A DNA stretch of 64,000 nucleotides, taken from assembly GCA_903937385.1 (NCBI GenBank), contig CAIZZF010000008.1, positions 434,001 to 498,000 of the forward strand, read 5' to 3'. The notes beneath the pieces were generated by a model. That model was not told where the DNA came from, ran no database searches, and saw only the letters and a program-made list of their open reading frames with translations. Below are positions 16,687 through 31,061 of the stretch, in pieces. A program made the translations under genes and the position numbers. The stretch comes from an uncultured Holophagaceae bacterium. Lineage in GTDB: Bacteria; Acidobacteriota; Holophagae; Holophagales; Holophagaceae. Every line of letters begins with the position of its first letter. Positions within the stretch are counted from its first letter, which is position 1.

Positions 16687-17489
16687 CGGACCCGGCTGCT
16701 CCGAGGCTGGGCCTTGGCCTGCGGGGGGCGGTGCTTGAGCACCCAGGCCACGTCCACCGCGCCGACCAGCAGCATCAGGCCCAGGGTGCTGGCCATCGTG
16801 ACTGACACCCAGCGGTGGCCCCGCTGGAGATCCGCCCGGCCCTGGGCGACCTGCAGGTAGCCCGCGAGGCCGAGCCCCAGGGTCACGCCCACCAGCAGGC
16901 CCAGCCACAGGTGGAACATCTCGGGAAAGGCCTCGACCGCAATGAGCCGCAGGCTCAGCCACCGCACCACGCCGAAGAAGACCGCCCAGGCCATCAGGTC
17001 CAGCAGCAGCCACAGGGACCGCGAGCGCACCTGGATCGACACCGCATGAAAAAGCAGCAGCAGGCTCAGGCTCCCGGCCAGACCGACCCCGAGGACGGAA
17101 CCGACGTCCCGGAGCGTGACCCCCCGCCAGAGGCCGCTCAGCAGCACCGAGGGCAAGCTGGCGAGGACGCCCGCGACCAGGGCCAGACCCAGGCCCGCCA
17201 GAACCTTTCCCAGGAAGATCTGGGCTGGATGGAGGGGCTGGTTTAGGAGGAACCCGAAGCGCCGCTCCTCCAGGTCCCGGCTCACCATGGTGGCTCCGCA
17301 GAGGAGGGCCACCACCCAGGCGAGCATCGTCCCCGAAAAGATGCCCACGAAGGAGGCATAGTCCTGGGCGGTCTTGGGATCCGGCTTGAAATACACCCCC
17401 AGGAACTGGATGACTCCGACCCCCAGGGCCAGCAGGAGGATATTTCGGCGGCCGGTCCACTCCCGGCGGGTGACGGCAAGGATGCTCAT
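16683..17489 (-). CDS. ABC-2 type transporter permease
   Basis: A 268-aa integral membrane protein with about six hydrophobic segments and the N-terminal signature SILAVTRREWTGRRNILLLA. The conserved segment VSRDLEERRFGFLLNQPLHP is typical of ABC-2 permeases working with a GntR-controlled ATPase. Its GTG/ATG overlaps the ATPase stop by four bases (ATGA). The protein ends in a basic tail. The substrate is unknown; in Bacillus ytr-type operons related transporters are induced by cell-wall antibiotics, which is the best analogy but unproven here. Confidence 0.82.
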   Translation of the reverse strand: MSILAVTRREWTGRRNILLLALGVGVIQFLGVYFKPDPKTAQDYASFVGIFSGTMLAWVVALLCGATMVSRDLEERRFGFLLNQPLHPAQIFLGKVLAGLGLALVAGVLASLPSVLLSGLWRGVTLRDVGSVLGVGLAGSLSLLLLFHAVSIQVRSRSLWLLLDLMAWAVFFGVVRWLSLRLIAVEAFPEMFHLWLGLLVGVTLGLGLAGYLQVAQGRADLQRGHRWVSVTMASTLGLMLLVGAVDVAWVLKHRPPQAKAQPRSSRVR

Positions 17490-18376
17490 GAGGCCACCTC
17501 GGATTCACTGCCCACCAGGGCGACGAACAGCTCTTCCAGGGAGAGGGCATGGACCTGCAGGCCCGGTATTTGGCCCGGATCACCCTGACTGAGGATGGCC
17601 TCCCCGCCGAGGCTGCCCGCGCGGGTCCAGAGGGGCGCGAAGGGAGCAAGGTCCCCGGCATTCACCGCCAGGGTGGGCGCCCAGCTCACTTTCCGGTGCC
17701 TGGCTTTGAGGTCCTCCAGGCTGGCGTCCACCAGGAGGCGGCCCTGGTGCAGGATGCCGATGCGATCCGCCAGGCCCTCGATGCCTGCCAGGTCATGGGT
17801 GGTGATGAGCACCGTGGTGCCCCGCTCCGCCAGCTCCCCCAACAGCTCGTCGTAGACCTCGCGCCGGGCCACGGCATCCAGGCCCAGGGTCGGGTCGTCC
17901 AGCACCAGCAGGTCCGGTTTCGGGCCCAGCGCCAGGGCCAGGGCAACCTGCCCCTTCTGGCCCCGGGACAGGCGCCCGAAAGGCTGGTCCAGGGGTACCC
18001 GGAAGCGGCCCAGCCGCTCGTCCACGCCGGCCTGGTCCCAGGTTGGGTAGAGGCCCCCGCAGAAGCGGACCAGCTGCCGGGTGGTCATGAGCGGCGGCGC
18101 GTCCGGTTCCTCGGCCACCACGCCCACGCGGTGCATGAGGACCTGGCGGGAAGTCCACACCTCCTGGCCATAGAGCTCCACCCGGCCGGCGGTAGGCTTC
18201 TGGTGGCCCAGCAGGCAGCGCACCAGGGACGTCTTGCCCGAGCCGTTGCGCCCCAGCAGGGCATAGACCTGCCCCGGTTCCACCTGGAAGGTGGCCTCCG
18301 CCACAGCCTGGGTGCGGCCGTAGCGCACCCCCACCTGGCGGCAGGCCACGGGCAGTATTTCCACTTGGCTGGTCAT
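17486..18376 (-). CDS. ABC transporter ATP-binding protein
   Basis: A 296-aa ATPase with Walker A GRNGSGKTSL, a signature motif LSRGQKGQVALALAL (S-R-G-Q rather than the usual S-G-G-Q), Walker B DLLVLDDPTLGLD and a switch His in TTHDLAGIEG. A C-terminal domain of about 70 residues follows the ATPase core. ATG 18376 overlaps the regulator's TGA by four bases, and the stop overlaps the permease start by four. The order regulator-ATPase-permease is the classic YtrA-type arrangement. Confidence 0.9.
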   Translation of the reverse strand: MTSQVEILPVACRQVGVRYGRTQAVAEATFQVEPGQVYALLGRNGSGKTSLVRCLLGHQKPTAGRVELYGQEVWTSRQVLMHRVGVVAEEPDAPPLMTTRQLVRFCGGLYPTWDQAGVDERLGRFRVPLDQPFGRLSRGQKGQVALALALGPKPDLLVLDDPTLGLDAVARREVYDELLGELAERGTTVLITTHDLAGIEGLADRIGILHQGRLLVDASLEDLKARHRKVSWAPTLAVNAGDLAPFAPLWTRAGSLGGEAILSQGDPGQIPGLQVHALSLEELFVALVGSESEVAS

Positions 18377-18780
18377 GACTTGCCTCCCGTCCGGACTGGC
18401 TTGAGGGTCTTCCAGGCTGTGCCCAGGGTGCCGGTGGCCTCCGGCAGGTCCGCGCCCACAGAGAGCGCCGTGGTGGCGAAGCGCAGGGCCCCCTCCCGGA
18501 GCAGGCCCAGGCGCTCGGCCGGGCTGAAGCCGGGAGGCGTCTCGGCCACGTAGGTGCCGTCCCCTCGCCGCACCGTGAGGACCCCTGCTTCCACCAGGTG
18601 CTGGTAGGCCCGCACCACGGTGTTGGGGTTCACGCCCAGCTCCCGGGCGAGCTCCCGCACCGAGGGCATCGGGGCTCCCGCCGCAAGGCCGCCCGTGGCC
18701 ACCAGGCGCCGCACGCCGTCCTCGATCTGCCGCCACAGGGGCGCTGCTTCTGCTGGATCCACCTGAAGGATGGCCTTCAT
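18373..18780 (-). CDS. GntR family regulator, YtrA subfamily
   Basis: A 135-aa protein with an N-terminal winged helix: PLWRQIEDGVRRLVATGGL, then PSVRELARELGVNPNTVVRAYQHLVEAGVL, the strongly conserved GntR recognition helix, and a short C-terminal dimerisation segment of only about 50 residues, which defines the YtrA subfamily. These repressors control the ABC genes they sit with. A palindrome just upstream is the likely operator, implying autoregulation of the three-gene operon. Confidence 0.92.
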   Translation of the reverse strand: MKAILQVDPAEAAPLWRQIEDGVRRLVATGGLAAGAPMPSVRELARELGVNPNTVVRAYQHLVEAGVLTVRRGDGTYVAETPPGFSPAERLGLLREGALRFATTALSVGADLPEATGTLGTAWKTLKPVRTGGKS

Positions 18781-18803
18781 GCTGCGCCTCCCGAACGAGC
18801 CAC

Positions 18804-18823
18804 TGTATCACTGAACTAATACA
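18804..18823 (-). promoter_or_regulatory. Probable operator of the YtrA-type regulator
   Basis: An imperfect 20-bp palindrome, TGTATTAGTTCAGTGATACA on the minus strand, with perfect outer arms TGTAT/ATACA, centred about 33 bp upstream of the regulator start in an otherwise GC-rich region. TATTAG within it could serve as a -10 element, so repressor binding would block RNA polymerase. Assignment is by position and symmetry. Confidence 0.5.
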
Positions 18824-18854
18824 CTAATCCAGGCGGGCGGCCCGTCAAGGGGCG

Positions 18855-18903
18855 AAAAAATAGCCCCAGGGGGACAGCGCGTGTCTTCGCGCTGTCCCCC
18901 TGG
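18855..18903 (-). terminator. Rho-independent terminator of gyrA
   Basis: A perfect 16-bp stem (18866-18881 with 18888-18903) with a 6-base loop is followed, on the minus strand, by TATTTTTT (18855-18862). It begins 15 bp after the gyrA stop. Confidence 0.92.
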
Positions 18904-18918
18904 ATCAAGCCGTGGAGG

Positions 18919-21525
<2,607 letters not shown>

Positions 21526-21537
21526 GGGTCTTCCAGT

Positions 21538-21551
21538 GTTCTACGTGGAAC
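21538..21551. other. parS-like site 2 (one mismatch)
   Basis: GTTCTACGTGGAAC differs from the palindrome GTTCCACGTGGAAC at one position. It occupies the 55-bp gyrB-gyrA spacer, about 4 kb from the likely origin. Placement outside a gene and near the origin supports function despite the mismatch. Confidence 0.6.
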
Positions 21552-21580
21552 GCGGCTCGACATAGCTGTAAAAAAGGAAC

Positions 21581-25331
<3,751 letters not shown>

Positions 25332-25589
25332 ATATCACCCTTGATGATGCTGAAGACCGGGGCAGCCTGTGGAAAGTCGCGTCAAAGCCCTATCCTACCG
25401 GAGTTTCCTCGCCTGGGACAGGCTGTGGAAACCCCCTGGTACGTGGTGCAAGTCGGCCTCTCAGGATCCCGGAAGCCGTCCTTCGCGGGCGACTGTGGAG
25501 TCCCCAGGGACCAACCCTGTGGAAAAGTAATTAAATCTTTTGTAATCAAGTAATGCTGTTCAAGAGGGCCTGGACCATCCTGTGGAATT
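25332..25589. other. Probable replication origin (oriC) between dnaA and dnaN
   Basis: The 214-bp dnaA-dnaN spacer holds DnaA-box-like nonamers, all in the same orientation: TGTGGAAAG (25368), TGTGGAAAC (25424), TGTGGAGTC (25494) and TGTGGAAAA (25518). The last is one base from the consensus TGTGGATAA. A fifth, TGTGGAATT (25581), lies in the dnaA 3' end. Beside the 25518 box is an AT-rich run (about 25526-25555) that could be the unwinding element. Placement beside dnaA and the switch of gene direction near 27 kb support an origin. A second part upstream of dnaA is possible, but I saw no boxes there. Confidence 0.75.
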
Positions 25590-26919
25590 CCGGATCCCGC
25601 TTCATGCGCTCCCGAACCGAGTCGATGGCATTCATCACCGTTGAGTGGTGCATGTTGAAGGAGCGCCCGATGTCCGCGAAGGGCAGCGAGGCGATCTCCC
25701 GGGCCAGATACATGGCGACCTGACGCGGCAGCAGGATGGCCTGTTGCCGGGAACGCTTCTTCATCAGGTCCGCAAAGGAGACATTGAAGGTCTCTGCGGT
25801 CATGCGGAAGATGCGCTCGGGGGGGATCGGTGCGGAAGCCTCCTCGCCACTCTGTCCCTGGAACGCTGCGTGGGCGACCTCCAGGCTGGGAGGCACGCCG
25901 ATGAGGCTGGCCTGAAAGATCACCCGGGTCAGGAAGCCCTCCAGGTCGCGGACGCTGCCCTTCGCCTTGTGGGCAATGAAGGTCAGGACGTCCTCGGGAA
26001 TGGGAGGAACGTTCGAAAAGTCAGCATCTTCCAGCTTCTTGCGCAGGATCGCGATGCGGGTCTCGAAGTCCGGCGGCTGGATGTCGGCGGTCAGACCCCA
26101 CTTGAAGCGGGTGATGAGCCGCTCGTGGCAGCCCTCCAGGCGCTGGGGCGGCTTGTCGGAGGTAATGACGATCTGCTTCCCATGCTGGAGCAGGTGTTCG
26201 AGCACGTGGAAGATCTCTTCCTGGGTCCGCTCCATCTTTCCGAGGGTCTGCACATCGTCCAGCAGGAGCACGTCGTTCTGCTGGTACTTCTTGCGCATGG
26301 GCTCCGTATTCTTGGCGCGGATCGCGACGGTGAGCTCGTTGAAGAAGTTGTCGACCTTGACGTAGGCCACGCGGAGCTTGGGATCCCTCTCGAGCAGGCC
26401 CTTCCCGATGCCCACCATCAGGTGGGTCTTGCCCAGGCCCGCGCCGCCATAGATGAACAGGGGATTCATGCTGAGGGGTGTGGCAGCCTTGCCGTAGCTG
26501 TCCACCACGGCCTTGGCCGCCGCGAAGGCGAGTTGGCTGCCGGGACCCACCACGAAGCGGTCGAGCGTGTAGCGATTGAACAGGTAGGGGAAGGAGGCCA
26601 GGGGCTCCACGGGGCCCGCCGCCGCAGCCTGGGTGCGCCGGGCGGGTTTGGGCTCGGCCACGGGGGTGCCGTTCACCCGGAACTCCAGGCGCAGGTCACC
26701 CAGGCCGCCCATGGCCAGGGCGTCGCTGAACTCTTCGGGGAGCTGCTGCTCGATCCAGAGCTTGGCCGCGGCGCTGGGAACCTGGATCCACAGCGTGCCG
26801 CCCTTCACTTCCAGCGGGGCGCAGGGCGCGATCCACTCCTTGAAGCTGGCCTCCGGCAGCTGCTTGGACAGGCCTTGCCGCAGGGTGTCCCAGAGAATGG
26901 TGGGGTCGGTGGATCGCAT
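25546..26919 (-). CDS. dnaA: Chromosomal replication initiator DnaA
   Basis: A 457-aa AAA+ initiator. Domain I covers about residues 1-85; the AAA+ core has Walker A GGAGLGKTHLM and Walker B VLLLDDVQTL; domain IV carries the DNA-binding helix MHHSTVMNAIDSVRERM. The region corresponding to the arginine-finger box reads RFKWGL. The linker (domain II) is short and Ala/Pro-rich. ATG 26919 (MRSTDPTILW) matches the family start, though its ribosome site is poor; upstream in-frame starts add a low-complexity Arg/Pro extension. Confidence 0.97.
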   Translation of the reverse strand: MRSTDPTILWDTLRQGLSKQLPEASFKEWIAPCAPLEVKGGTLWIQVPSAAAKLWIEQQLPEEFSDALAMGGLGDLRLEFRVNGTPVAEPKPARRTQAAAAGPVEPLASFPYLFNRYTLDRFVVGPGSQLAFAAAKAVVDSYGKAATPLSMNPLFIYGGAGLGKTHLMVGIGKGLLERDPKLRVAYVKVDNFFNELTVAIRAKNTEPMRKKYQQNDVLLLDDVQTLGKMERTQEEIFHVLEHLLQHGKQIVITSDKPPQRLEGCHERLITRFKWGLTADIQPPDFETRIAILRKKLEDADFSNVPPIPEDVLTFIAHKAKGSVRDLEGFLTRVIFQASLIGVPPSLEVAHAAFQGQSGEEASAPIPPERIFRMTAETFNVSFADLMKKRSRQQAILLPRQVAMYLAREIASLPFADIGRSFNMHHSTVMNAIDSVRERMKRDPEFHRMVQALLNSIT

Positions 26920-27054
26920 GGGTAGCACCGGAGGAAGGCGAACACAGGCGCGCACAGTCGTCGGAGGGCGCGTCGCGCGCTCCGGCCTCACTGGGCTCGC
27001 AGAGGGAAACATCAATCTAGCATCCCGGCCGAGGATGCGCCGTTGGAAATGCCC

Positions 27055-27083
27055 TTGAGTTGTACGGACCTCGCTGGTATTGT
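27055..27083 (+). promoter_or_regulatory. Sigma-70-like promoter of rpmH
   Basis: TTGAGT (27055-27060) and TATTGT (27078-27083) are separated by exactly 17 bases and sit about 46 bp upstream of the rpmH ATG. Each hexamer differs from consensus at two positions. Confidence 0.55.
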
Positions 27084-27129
27084 TGAAGGTTCGTCCTCCT
27101 CCCCGGGAGGGGACCCCCGAGGTGGAACC

Positions 27130-27264
27130 ATGAAGCGCACCTTTCAGCCCAACAACCGCCGCCGCGCCAAGACCCACGGGTTCCTGAGCCGGATGAAGAC
27201 CAAGAATGGCCGTCTGGTGCTCAAGCGCCGCCGCGCCAAGGGCCGTCACGTCCTGGCGCTCTAG
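27130..27264 (+). CDS. rpmH: Ribosomal protein bL34
   Basis: A 44-aa highly basic protein, [20 protein letters not shown] followed by an Arg/Lys-rich helix, identical in form to bL34. It is part of the large subunit. GAGGTGG precedes the ATG. Its place next to dnaA and ahead of rnpA is one of the most conserved arrangements in bacteria. Confidence 0.98.
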   Translation: MKRTFQPNNRRRAKTHGFLSRMKTKNGRLVLKRRRAKGRHVLAL

Positions 27265-27285
27265 TCTCCGCCCAGGCCTTGGCCC

Positions 27286-27654
27286 GTGATCTTCAAGGAC
27301 CGATTCCGCACGGTCCGACACAAGGACCACGCGGTTCCCGCACCCCCGCCCCGGCCCCTGCTGGGGCATTCCTCGTTCCTGGACATCCGGGCCTGGCAGC
27401 ACGCAGGGGTGGACCAGCCGCTGCTGCTGGTAACCTCGCCCCGGAAGACTGGGGGCGCGGTTCAGCGGAACCGCTTCCGTCGACAGGTGCGCATGGCCTT
27501 CCTGGCCAGCGCCGAGTCGCTGGCGGACGGTCCCTGGGTGATCTGGGTGCGCCCCAGCCGCTCGGCTCCGGCCCTCAGCAGCCTCAGCTTCCAGGACATT
27601 GAAAGCCAGCTTCGGCTGGCCCTGCGTCGTCTTTCCCCCCGGGAAACCCCATGA
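27286..27654 (+). CDS. rnpA: Ribonuclease P protein component
   Basis: A 122-aa basic protein starting at GTG 27286. The RNase P protein signature is seen as AVQRNRFRRQVRMAFL, and the preceding TSPRKTGGAV matches the usual S-K-K-V-G-x-A-V. The first 45 residues are more divergent and Pro/His-rich than in typical RnpA. It binds the catalytic RNA in 5' processing of tRNA. It follows rpmH by 21 bp and overlaps yidC by four bases; the small yidD gene that often lies between them is absent. Confidence 0.88.
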   Translation: MIFKDRFRTVRHKDHAVPAPPPRPLLGHSSFLDIRAWQHAGVDQPLLLVTSPRKTGGAVQRNRFRRQVRMAFLASAESLADGPWVIWVRPSRSAPALSSLSFQDIESQLRLALRRLSPRETP

Positions 27655-29195
27655 AAAATCGCAACGTCATCCTCTTCGTCATTGGCAGCATGATCCTGCT
27701 GGGCGGCCAGTTCTGGCTGTCCTCGCGCTATGCCAAGCCTGTTGCCAAGGCCGAGACCACCCAGGCCGCACCCGTTCCCGCCAAGGCGGAGCCGGTCGCC
27801 CCCGTGGTGGCCCCGACCGCCCCCAAGTCGGTCGAAGGTGTGAAGATCGCCGATGCGGCGGCCACCCACACCTTCTCCAACAATGAGCTGACCCTCACCT
27901 GGCAGGTCGCCACGGGCGCCCTCAAGCAGGTGGTCTGGCGGCAGGATGGCACGAAGTTCTTCCCGGCCGGTTTCCCCGGCCTGGGGGCCTCCCGTGGCGT
28001 CGGCTTCGAGGCGGTCCGCCTGGAAGAGCGGGGCGCCAAGGGCACGGCCGTGATCTTCGAGAACGCCGCTGGGGAGCGCCTGGGCTACCTGGTTCCGCCC
28101 CTTGGCCACGTCCTGCAGCTGGAGGGCGCCTCCCCCAGTGGGGCCGCGGCCCTGCTGATCCCGAACCCCGCCACCGAGGATCCCGTCAAGCACTTGGGCC
28201 GCGTCTTCACGCTGAGCGACAAGGGCATCGAGGCGGTGGCCTGGACCGACATGCTGCACGACCCGTTCTTCAGCTTCCTGGGCTCCAAGCGCAAGCTGCT
28301 GCCCCCCACCGCGGAGCGCCTGGGCGTGGACGCAGGGCTCGAGAAGGACGAAAAGAACCAGCGCAACCACTACTTCGCCGCCCTCTGGAAGCTGCCGCGG
28401 CCGGCGGCCCGGGACAACGCCGTGGGCTACACCCTGCTGCCTGAACAGGGCCGCCTGGAGGCCTCGCTGTACCTGGGGCCCAAGCAGGATGAGCCGCTGC
28501 TGGCCTTTGAGAAGCCCTTCACCCAGGTCATCGACTACGGGTTCTTTGGCGCCGTGGCCCACCTGCTGTTCTGGATCCTCAAGAAGATCCATGCCTTGGT
28601 GGGCAACTGGGGCTGGTCCATCGTGCTGTTCACCTTGGTCATCCGCCTCACGACCTGGCACCTGAACACCAAGCAGACCATCTCCATGCTGCGCATGAAG
28701 GACTTCGAGCCCCACCAGAAGGCCATCCAGGCCAAGTACGAGAAGTTCGGCAGCGACATGACCAAGAAGGCCGAGATGCAGAAAGAGCTCATGGAGCTCT
28801 ACAAGAAGAACGGCCACAACCCCATGGGCGGCTGCCTGCCCATGCTGCTGCAGATGCCCATCTTCCTGGCCCTCTGGTCCATGCTCAACGCGGTCTTCGA
28901 GCTGCGCAACGCGCCCTTCTTCGGCTGGATCGTCGACCTCTCCTCCCGGGATCCCTATTTCATCTACCCGGTGCTGATGGGCGGCTCCATGTTCGCCCAG
29001 CAGTACATGACCCCGGCTGTGGGCGATCCCGCCCAGCGCAAGATGATGCTGGTGCTCATGCCCGCCATGATGACCTTCATGTTCGCGCAGAGCCCTGCGG
29101 GCCTGACGATCTACTACTTTGTCTTCAACATGATCGGCCTGGGCCAGACCTGGTGGATCATGCGGTCCTATCAGCCCCAGTCCATCACGCTGTAG
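27651..29195 (+). CDS. yidC: Membrane protein insertase YidC
   Basis: A 514-aa inner-membrane insertase with the Gram-negative layout: an N-terminal membrane anchor (RNVILFVIGSMILLGGQFWL), an Ala/Pro/Val linker, a periplasmic domain (about 65-290) and a five-helix core with KKIHALVGNWGWSIVLFTLVIR, the cytoplasmic helical hairpin and NPMGGCLPMLLQMPIFLALW. It inserts proteins with or without SecYEG. It starts four bases inside the rnpA stop, indicating translational coupling. Confidence 0.97.
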   Translation: MKNRNVILFVIGSMILLGGQFWLSSRYAKPVAKAETTQAAPVPAKAEPVAPVVAPTAPKSVEGVKIADAAATHTFSNNELTLTWQVATGALKQVVWRQDGTKFFPAGFPGLGASRGVGFEAVRLEERGAKGTAVIFENAAGERLGYLVPPLGHVLQLEGASPSGAAALLIPNPATEDPVKHLGRVFTLSDKGIEAVAWTDMLHDPFFSFLGSKRKLLPPTAERLGVDAGLEKDEKNQRNHYFAALWKLPRPAARDNAVGYTLLPEQGRLEASLYLGPKQDEPLLAFEKPFTQVIDYGFFGAVAHLLFWILKKIHALVGNWGWSIVLFTLVIRLTTWHLNTKQTISMLRMKDFEPHQKAIQAKYEKFGSDMTKKAEMQKELMELYKKNGHNPMGGCLPMLLQMPIFLALWSMLNAVFELRNAPFFGWIVDLSSRDPYFIYPVLMGGSMFAQQYMTPAVGDPAQRKMMLVLMPAMMTFMFAQSPAGLTIYYFVFNMIGLGQTWWIMRSYQPQSITL

Positions 29196-29204
29196 GAGTT
29201 CGCC

Positions 29205-29669
29205 ATGCGCAAGAGCGGCGCCAGCCTGGAGTCCGTGCCTGAAGTCATCGCCCGCTGGGCCGGCCACCTCGGCTTCACGGTCGAGGCCAAGTTCGCCCCC
29301 TCGGGGGACGAGGAGGCCTTCCCCAACCGCGTGGCGCTCTCGGGGCCCGACGCCTCCCACCTGGCCGCCAACCGGGGTGTGGCCCTGGATGCGCTGCAGT
29401 TCCTGGTCCACGAGGCCCAGGGCGAGCGCGAGGACTCGAAGCTGGCCTACCTGGACGTGAAGGGCGCCCGCCTCTTCCGCATGCAGGAGGTCATGGCCAT
29501 GGGCCTCTATGCCGCCGAGAAGGCCCGGGAGCTGGGCACCCACACGCTGGGCGCCCTGAGCGCCCGGGAGCGCCGGTGGGTGCACCTGGTGATCAGCCGC
29601 GAGGAGGGCCTGGGCACCGAGAGTGAAGGGGTGGGCACCTTCAAGCCCGTGAGGGTCTTCCGGAAGTAG
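29205..29669 (+). CDS. khpB: KhpB/Jag-type RNA-binding protein (KH and R3H domains)
   Basis: A 154-aa protein with a KH-like segment (GPDASHLAANRGVALDALQFLV, about residues 46-67) and a C-terminal R3H motif (LSARERRWVHLVI, about 120-132). The position between yidC and mnmE is that of jag/khpB. The N-terminal Jag_N domain of Firmicutes proteins is missing. KhpB forms an RNA-binding complex with KhpA in some bacteria; khpA is not in this window. Confidence 0.88.
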   Translation: MRKSGASLESVPEVIARWAGHLGFTVEAKFAPSGDEEAFPNRVALSGPDASHLAANRGVALDALQFLVHEAQGEREDSKLAYLDVKGARLFRMQEVMAMGLYAAEKARELGTHTLGALSARERRWVHLVISREEGLGTESEGVGTFKPVRVFRK

Positions 29670-29678
29670 ACTGAGCAG

Positions 29679-30986
29679 GTGACCGCCGCTCCGGATCCCA
29701 TCTGCGCCCCTGCCACACCGTTGTTTCCCGCGGCCGTGGCCGTGGTGCGCCTCTCTGGACGGGGCCTTCTGGGGGTCCTCGCACCCCTGCTGGAGCTGCC
29801 GCAGCCCCGCCGGGCCGAGCTCCGCACGCTCGGCTGGGATGGTTTTCAGGAGAAGGCCTTGGTGCTGTTCTTCCCGGGCCCCGCCAGCTACACCGGCGAG
29901 GACGTGGTCGAGCTCCAGGTCCACGGCAACCCCCTGCTGGTGCGCCGGCTGCTGGGGCACCTCGGCACCCTGGGGGTGCGGCTGGCCGAGCCTGGCGAGT
30001 TCACCCGGCGGGCCCTGCTGAACGGCAAACAGGGGCTGCTGGAGGCCGAGGCCTTGCGGGATCTGGTGGCCGCCGAGACCGACACCCAGGTGCGCCTCGC
30101 CCAGGCCCGGGCGGGGGCCCAGCCGGAGTGGCTCCAGGAGGCCCGGAGTCGCCTCGCCCCCTGGATGGCCCGGGCCGAGGCGGTCGTGGACTACGGCGAG
30201 GAAGAGGGCATCATCCTAAATCTAAAAGACTTGGCCACAGAGCTTGAGCCGCTGCGGGCGAGGTTCCACGTGGAACAGGTCCGCTGCGGGGCTGCCCGGC
30301 ACCTGCGGGAAGGGCTCCGGCTGGCCCTGGTGGGACGGCCGAATGCCGGGAAGAGCACCCTGTTCAACGCCCTGGCCGGGGAGGATCGGGCCATCGTCAC
30401 CGACATCCCTGGCACCACTCGGGATGTGCTGGAGGTGCGCTGCGAGTGGCGGGGCCTGCCGCTGCGCCTGTTCGACACGGCGGGCGTGCGCGAGACCCTG
30501 GATCCCCTGGAGCGCCTGGGCGTGGCCCGGGTGCGCCCGGTGCTGGAGGCCGCGGACCTGATCCTCCACCTGATCCCCGCCCGGGATGAGGGTCCCGACG
30601 AGGCCCTGACCCTGGCCCTGGGGCCCTTCCAGGGCAAGGTGGCCGAGGTGCGGACCTTCGCGGACCAGGCCCCGAAGGCGGGACCCGCCATCTCAGCCCT
30701 GTCCGGTGACCTGGATGTTCTCGAGGCGATCCTGAAGGCGCGCCTGCTGGGCGGAATGGCCCCGGACGCCTGCTTCGGGGCCCTGGCCACGGACCGCCAG
30801 AGCGCGCTGCTGGATGACCTGGTCCGGCAGCTGGACCTGTTGCTTGCGCTGACTATCGAGGACCCCCCAGAGCTGGTGGCCTCGTTGCTCCAGGGCGCCT
30901 GGGGTCTGCTGGCTAGCCTCACCGGCGAGGACCGGGCCGACACGGCCCTCGATGCCCTGTTCAGCGGCTTTTGCCTGGGCAAGTAG
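29679..30986 (+). CDS. mnmE: tRNA modification GTPase MnmE
   Basis: A 435-aa GTPase that with MnmG modifies U34 of certain tRNAs. The N-terminal folate-binding domain includes PGPASYTGEDVVELQVHG and GEFTRRALLNGK; the G domain has GRPNAGKST, DIPGTTRD and the switch DTAG; the C-terminus ends in FCLGK, carrying the catalytic Cys. The start is GTG 29679. It is somewhat shorter than the 454-aa E. coli protein. mnmG, rsmG and parAB, which commonly follow, are absent here. A parS-like palindrome lies inside the gene. Confidence 0.96.
   Translation: MTAAPDPICAPATPLFPAAVAVVRLSGRGLLGVLAPLLELPQPRRAELRTLGWDGFQEKALVLFFPGPASYTGEDVVELQVHGNPLLVRRLLGHLGTLGVRLAEPGEFTRRALLNGKQGLLEAEALRDLVAAETDTQVRLAQARAGAQPEWLQEARSRLAPWMARAEAVVDYGEEEGIILNLKDLATELEPLRARFHVEQVRCGAARHLREGLRLALVGRPNAGKSTLFNALAGEDRAIVTDIPGTTRDVLEVRCEWRGLPLRLFDTAGVRETLDPLERLGVARVRPVLEAADLILHLIPARDEGPDEALTLALGPFQGKVAEVRTFADQAPKAGPAISALSGDLDVLEAILKARLLGGMAPDACFGALATDRQSALLDDLVRQLDLLLALTIEDPPELVASLLQGAWGLLASLTGEDRADTALDALFSGFCLGK
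30263..30276. other. parS-like site 3
   Basis: A perfect GTTCCACGTGGAAC palindrome inside mnmE, about 4 kb from the likely origin on the opposite side from sites 1 and 2. In the mnmE frame it encodes the FHVE part of RFHVEQV, the same FHVE encoded at site 1. Confidence 0.8.
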
Positions 30987-31061
30987 CCCCCCTCGGGAAC
31001 CCCACCCCACCCCGGCGCATCTGCCGAGCAACCCTCGATCCCGTCCGCTCTGGAGTCACCC

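Noticed and set aside
26920-27054. A second oriC half upstream of dnaA
   Set aside because: No TGTGGA/TCCACA nonamers and no marked AT-rich stretch were found there.
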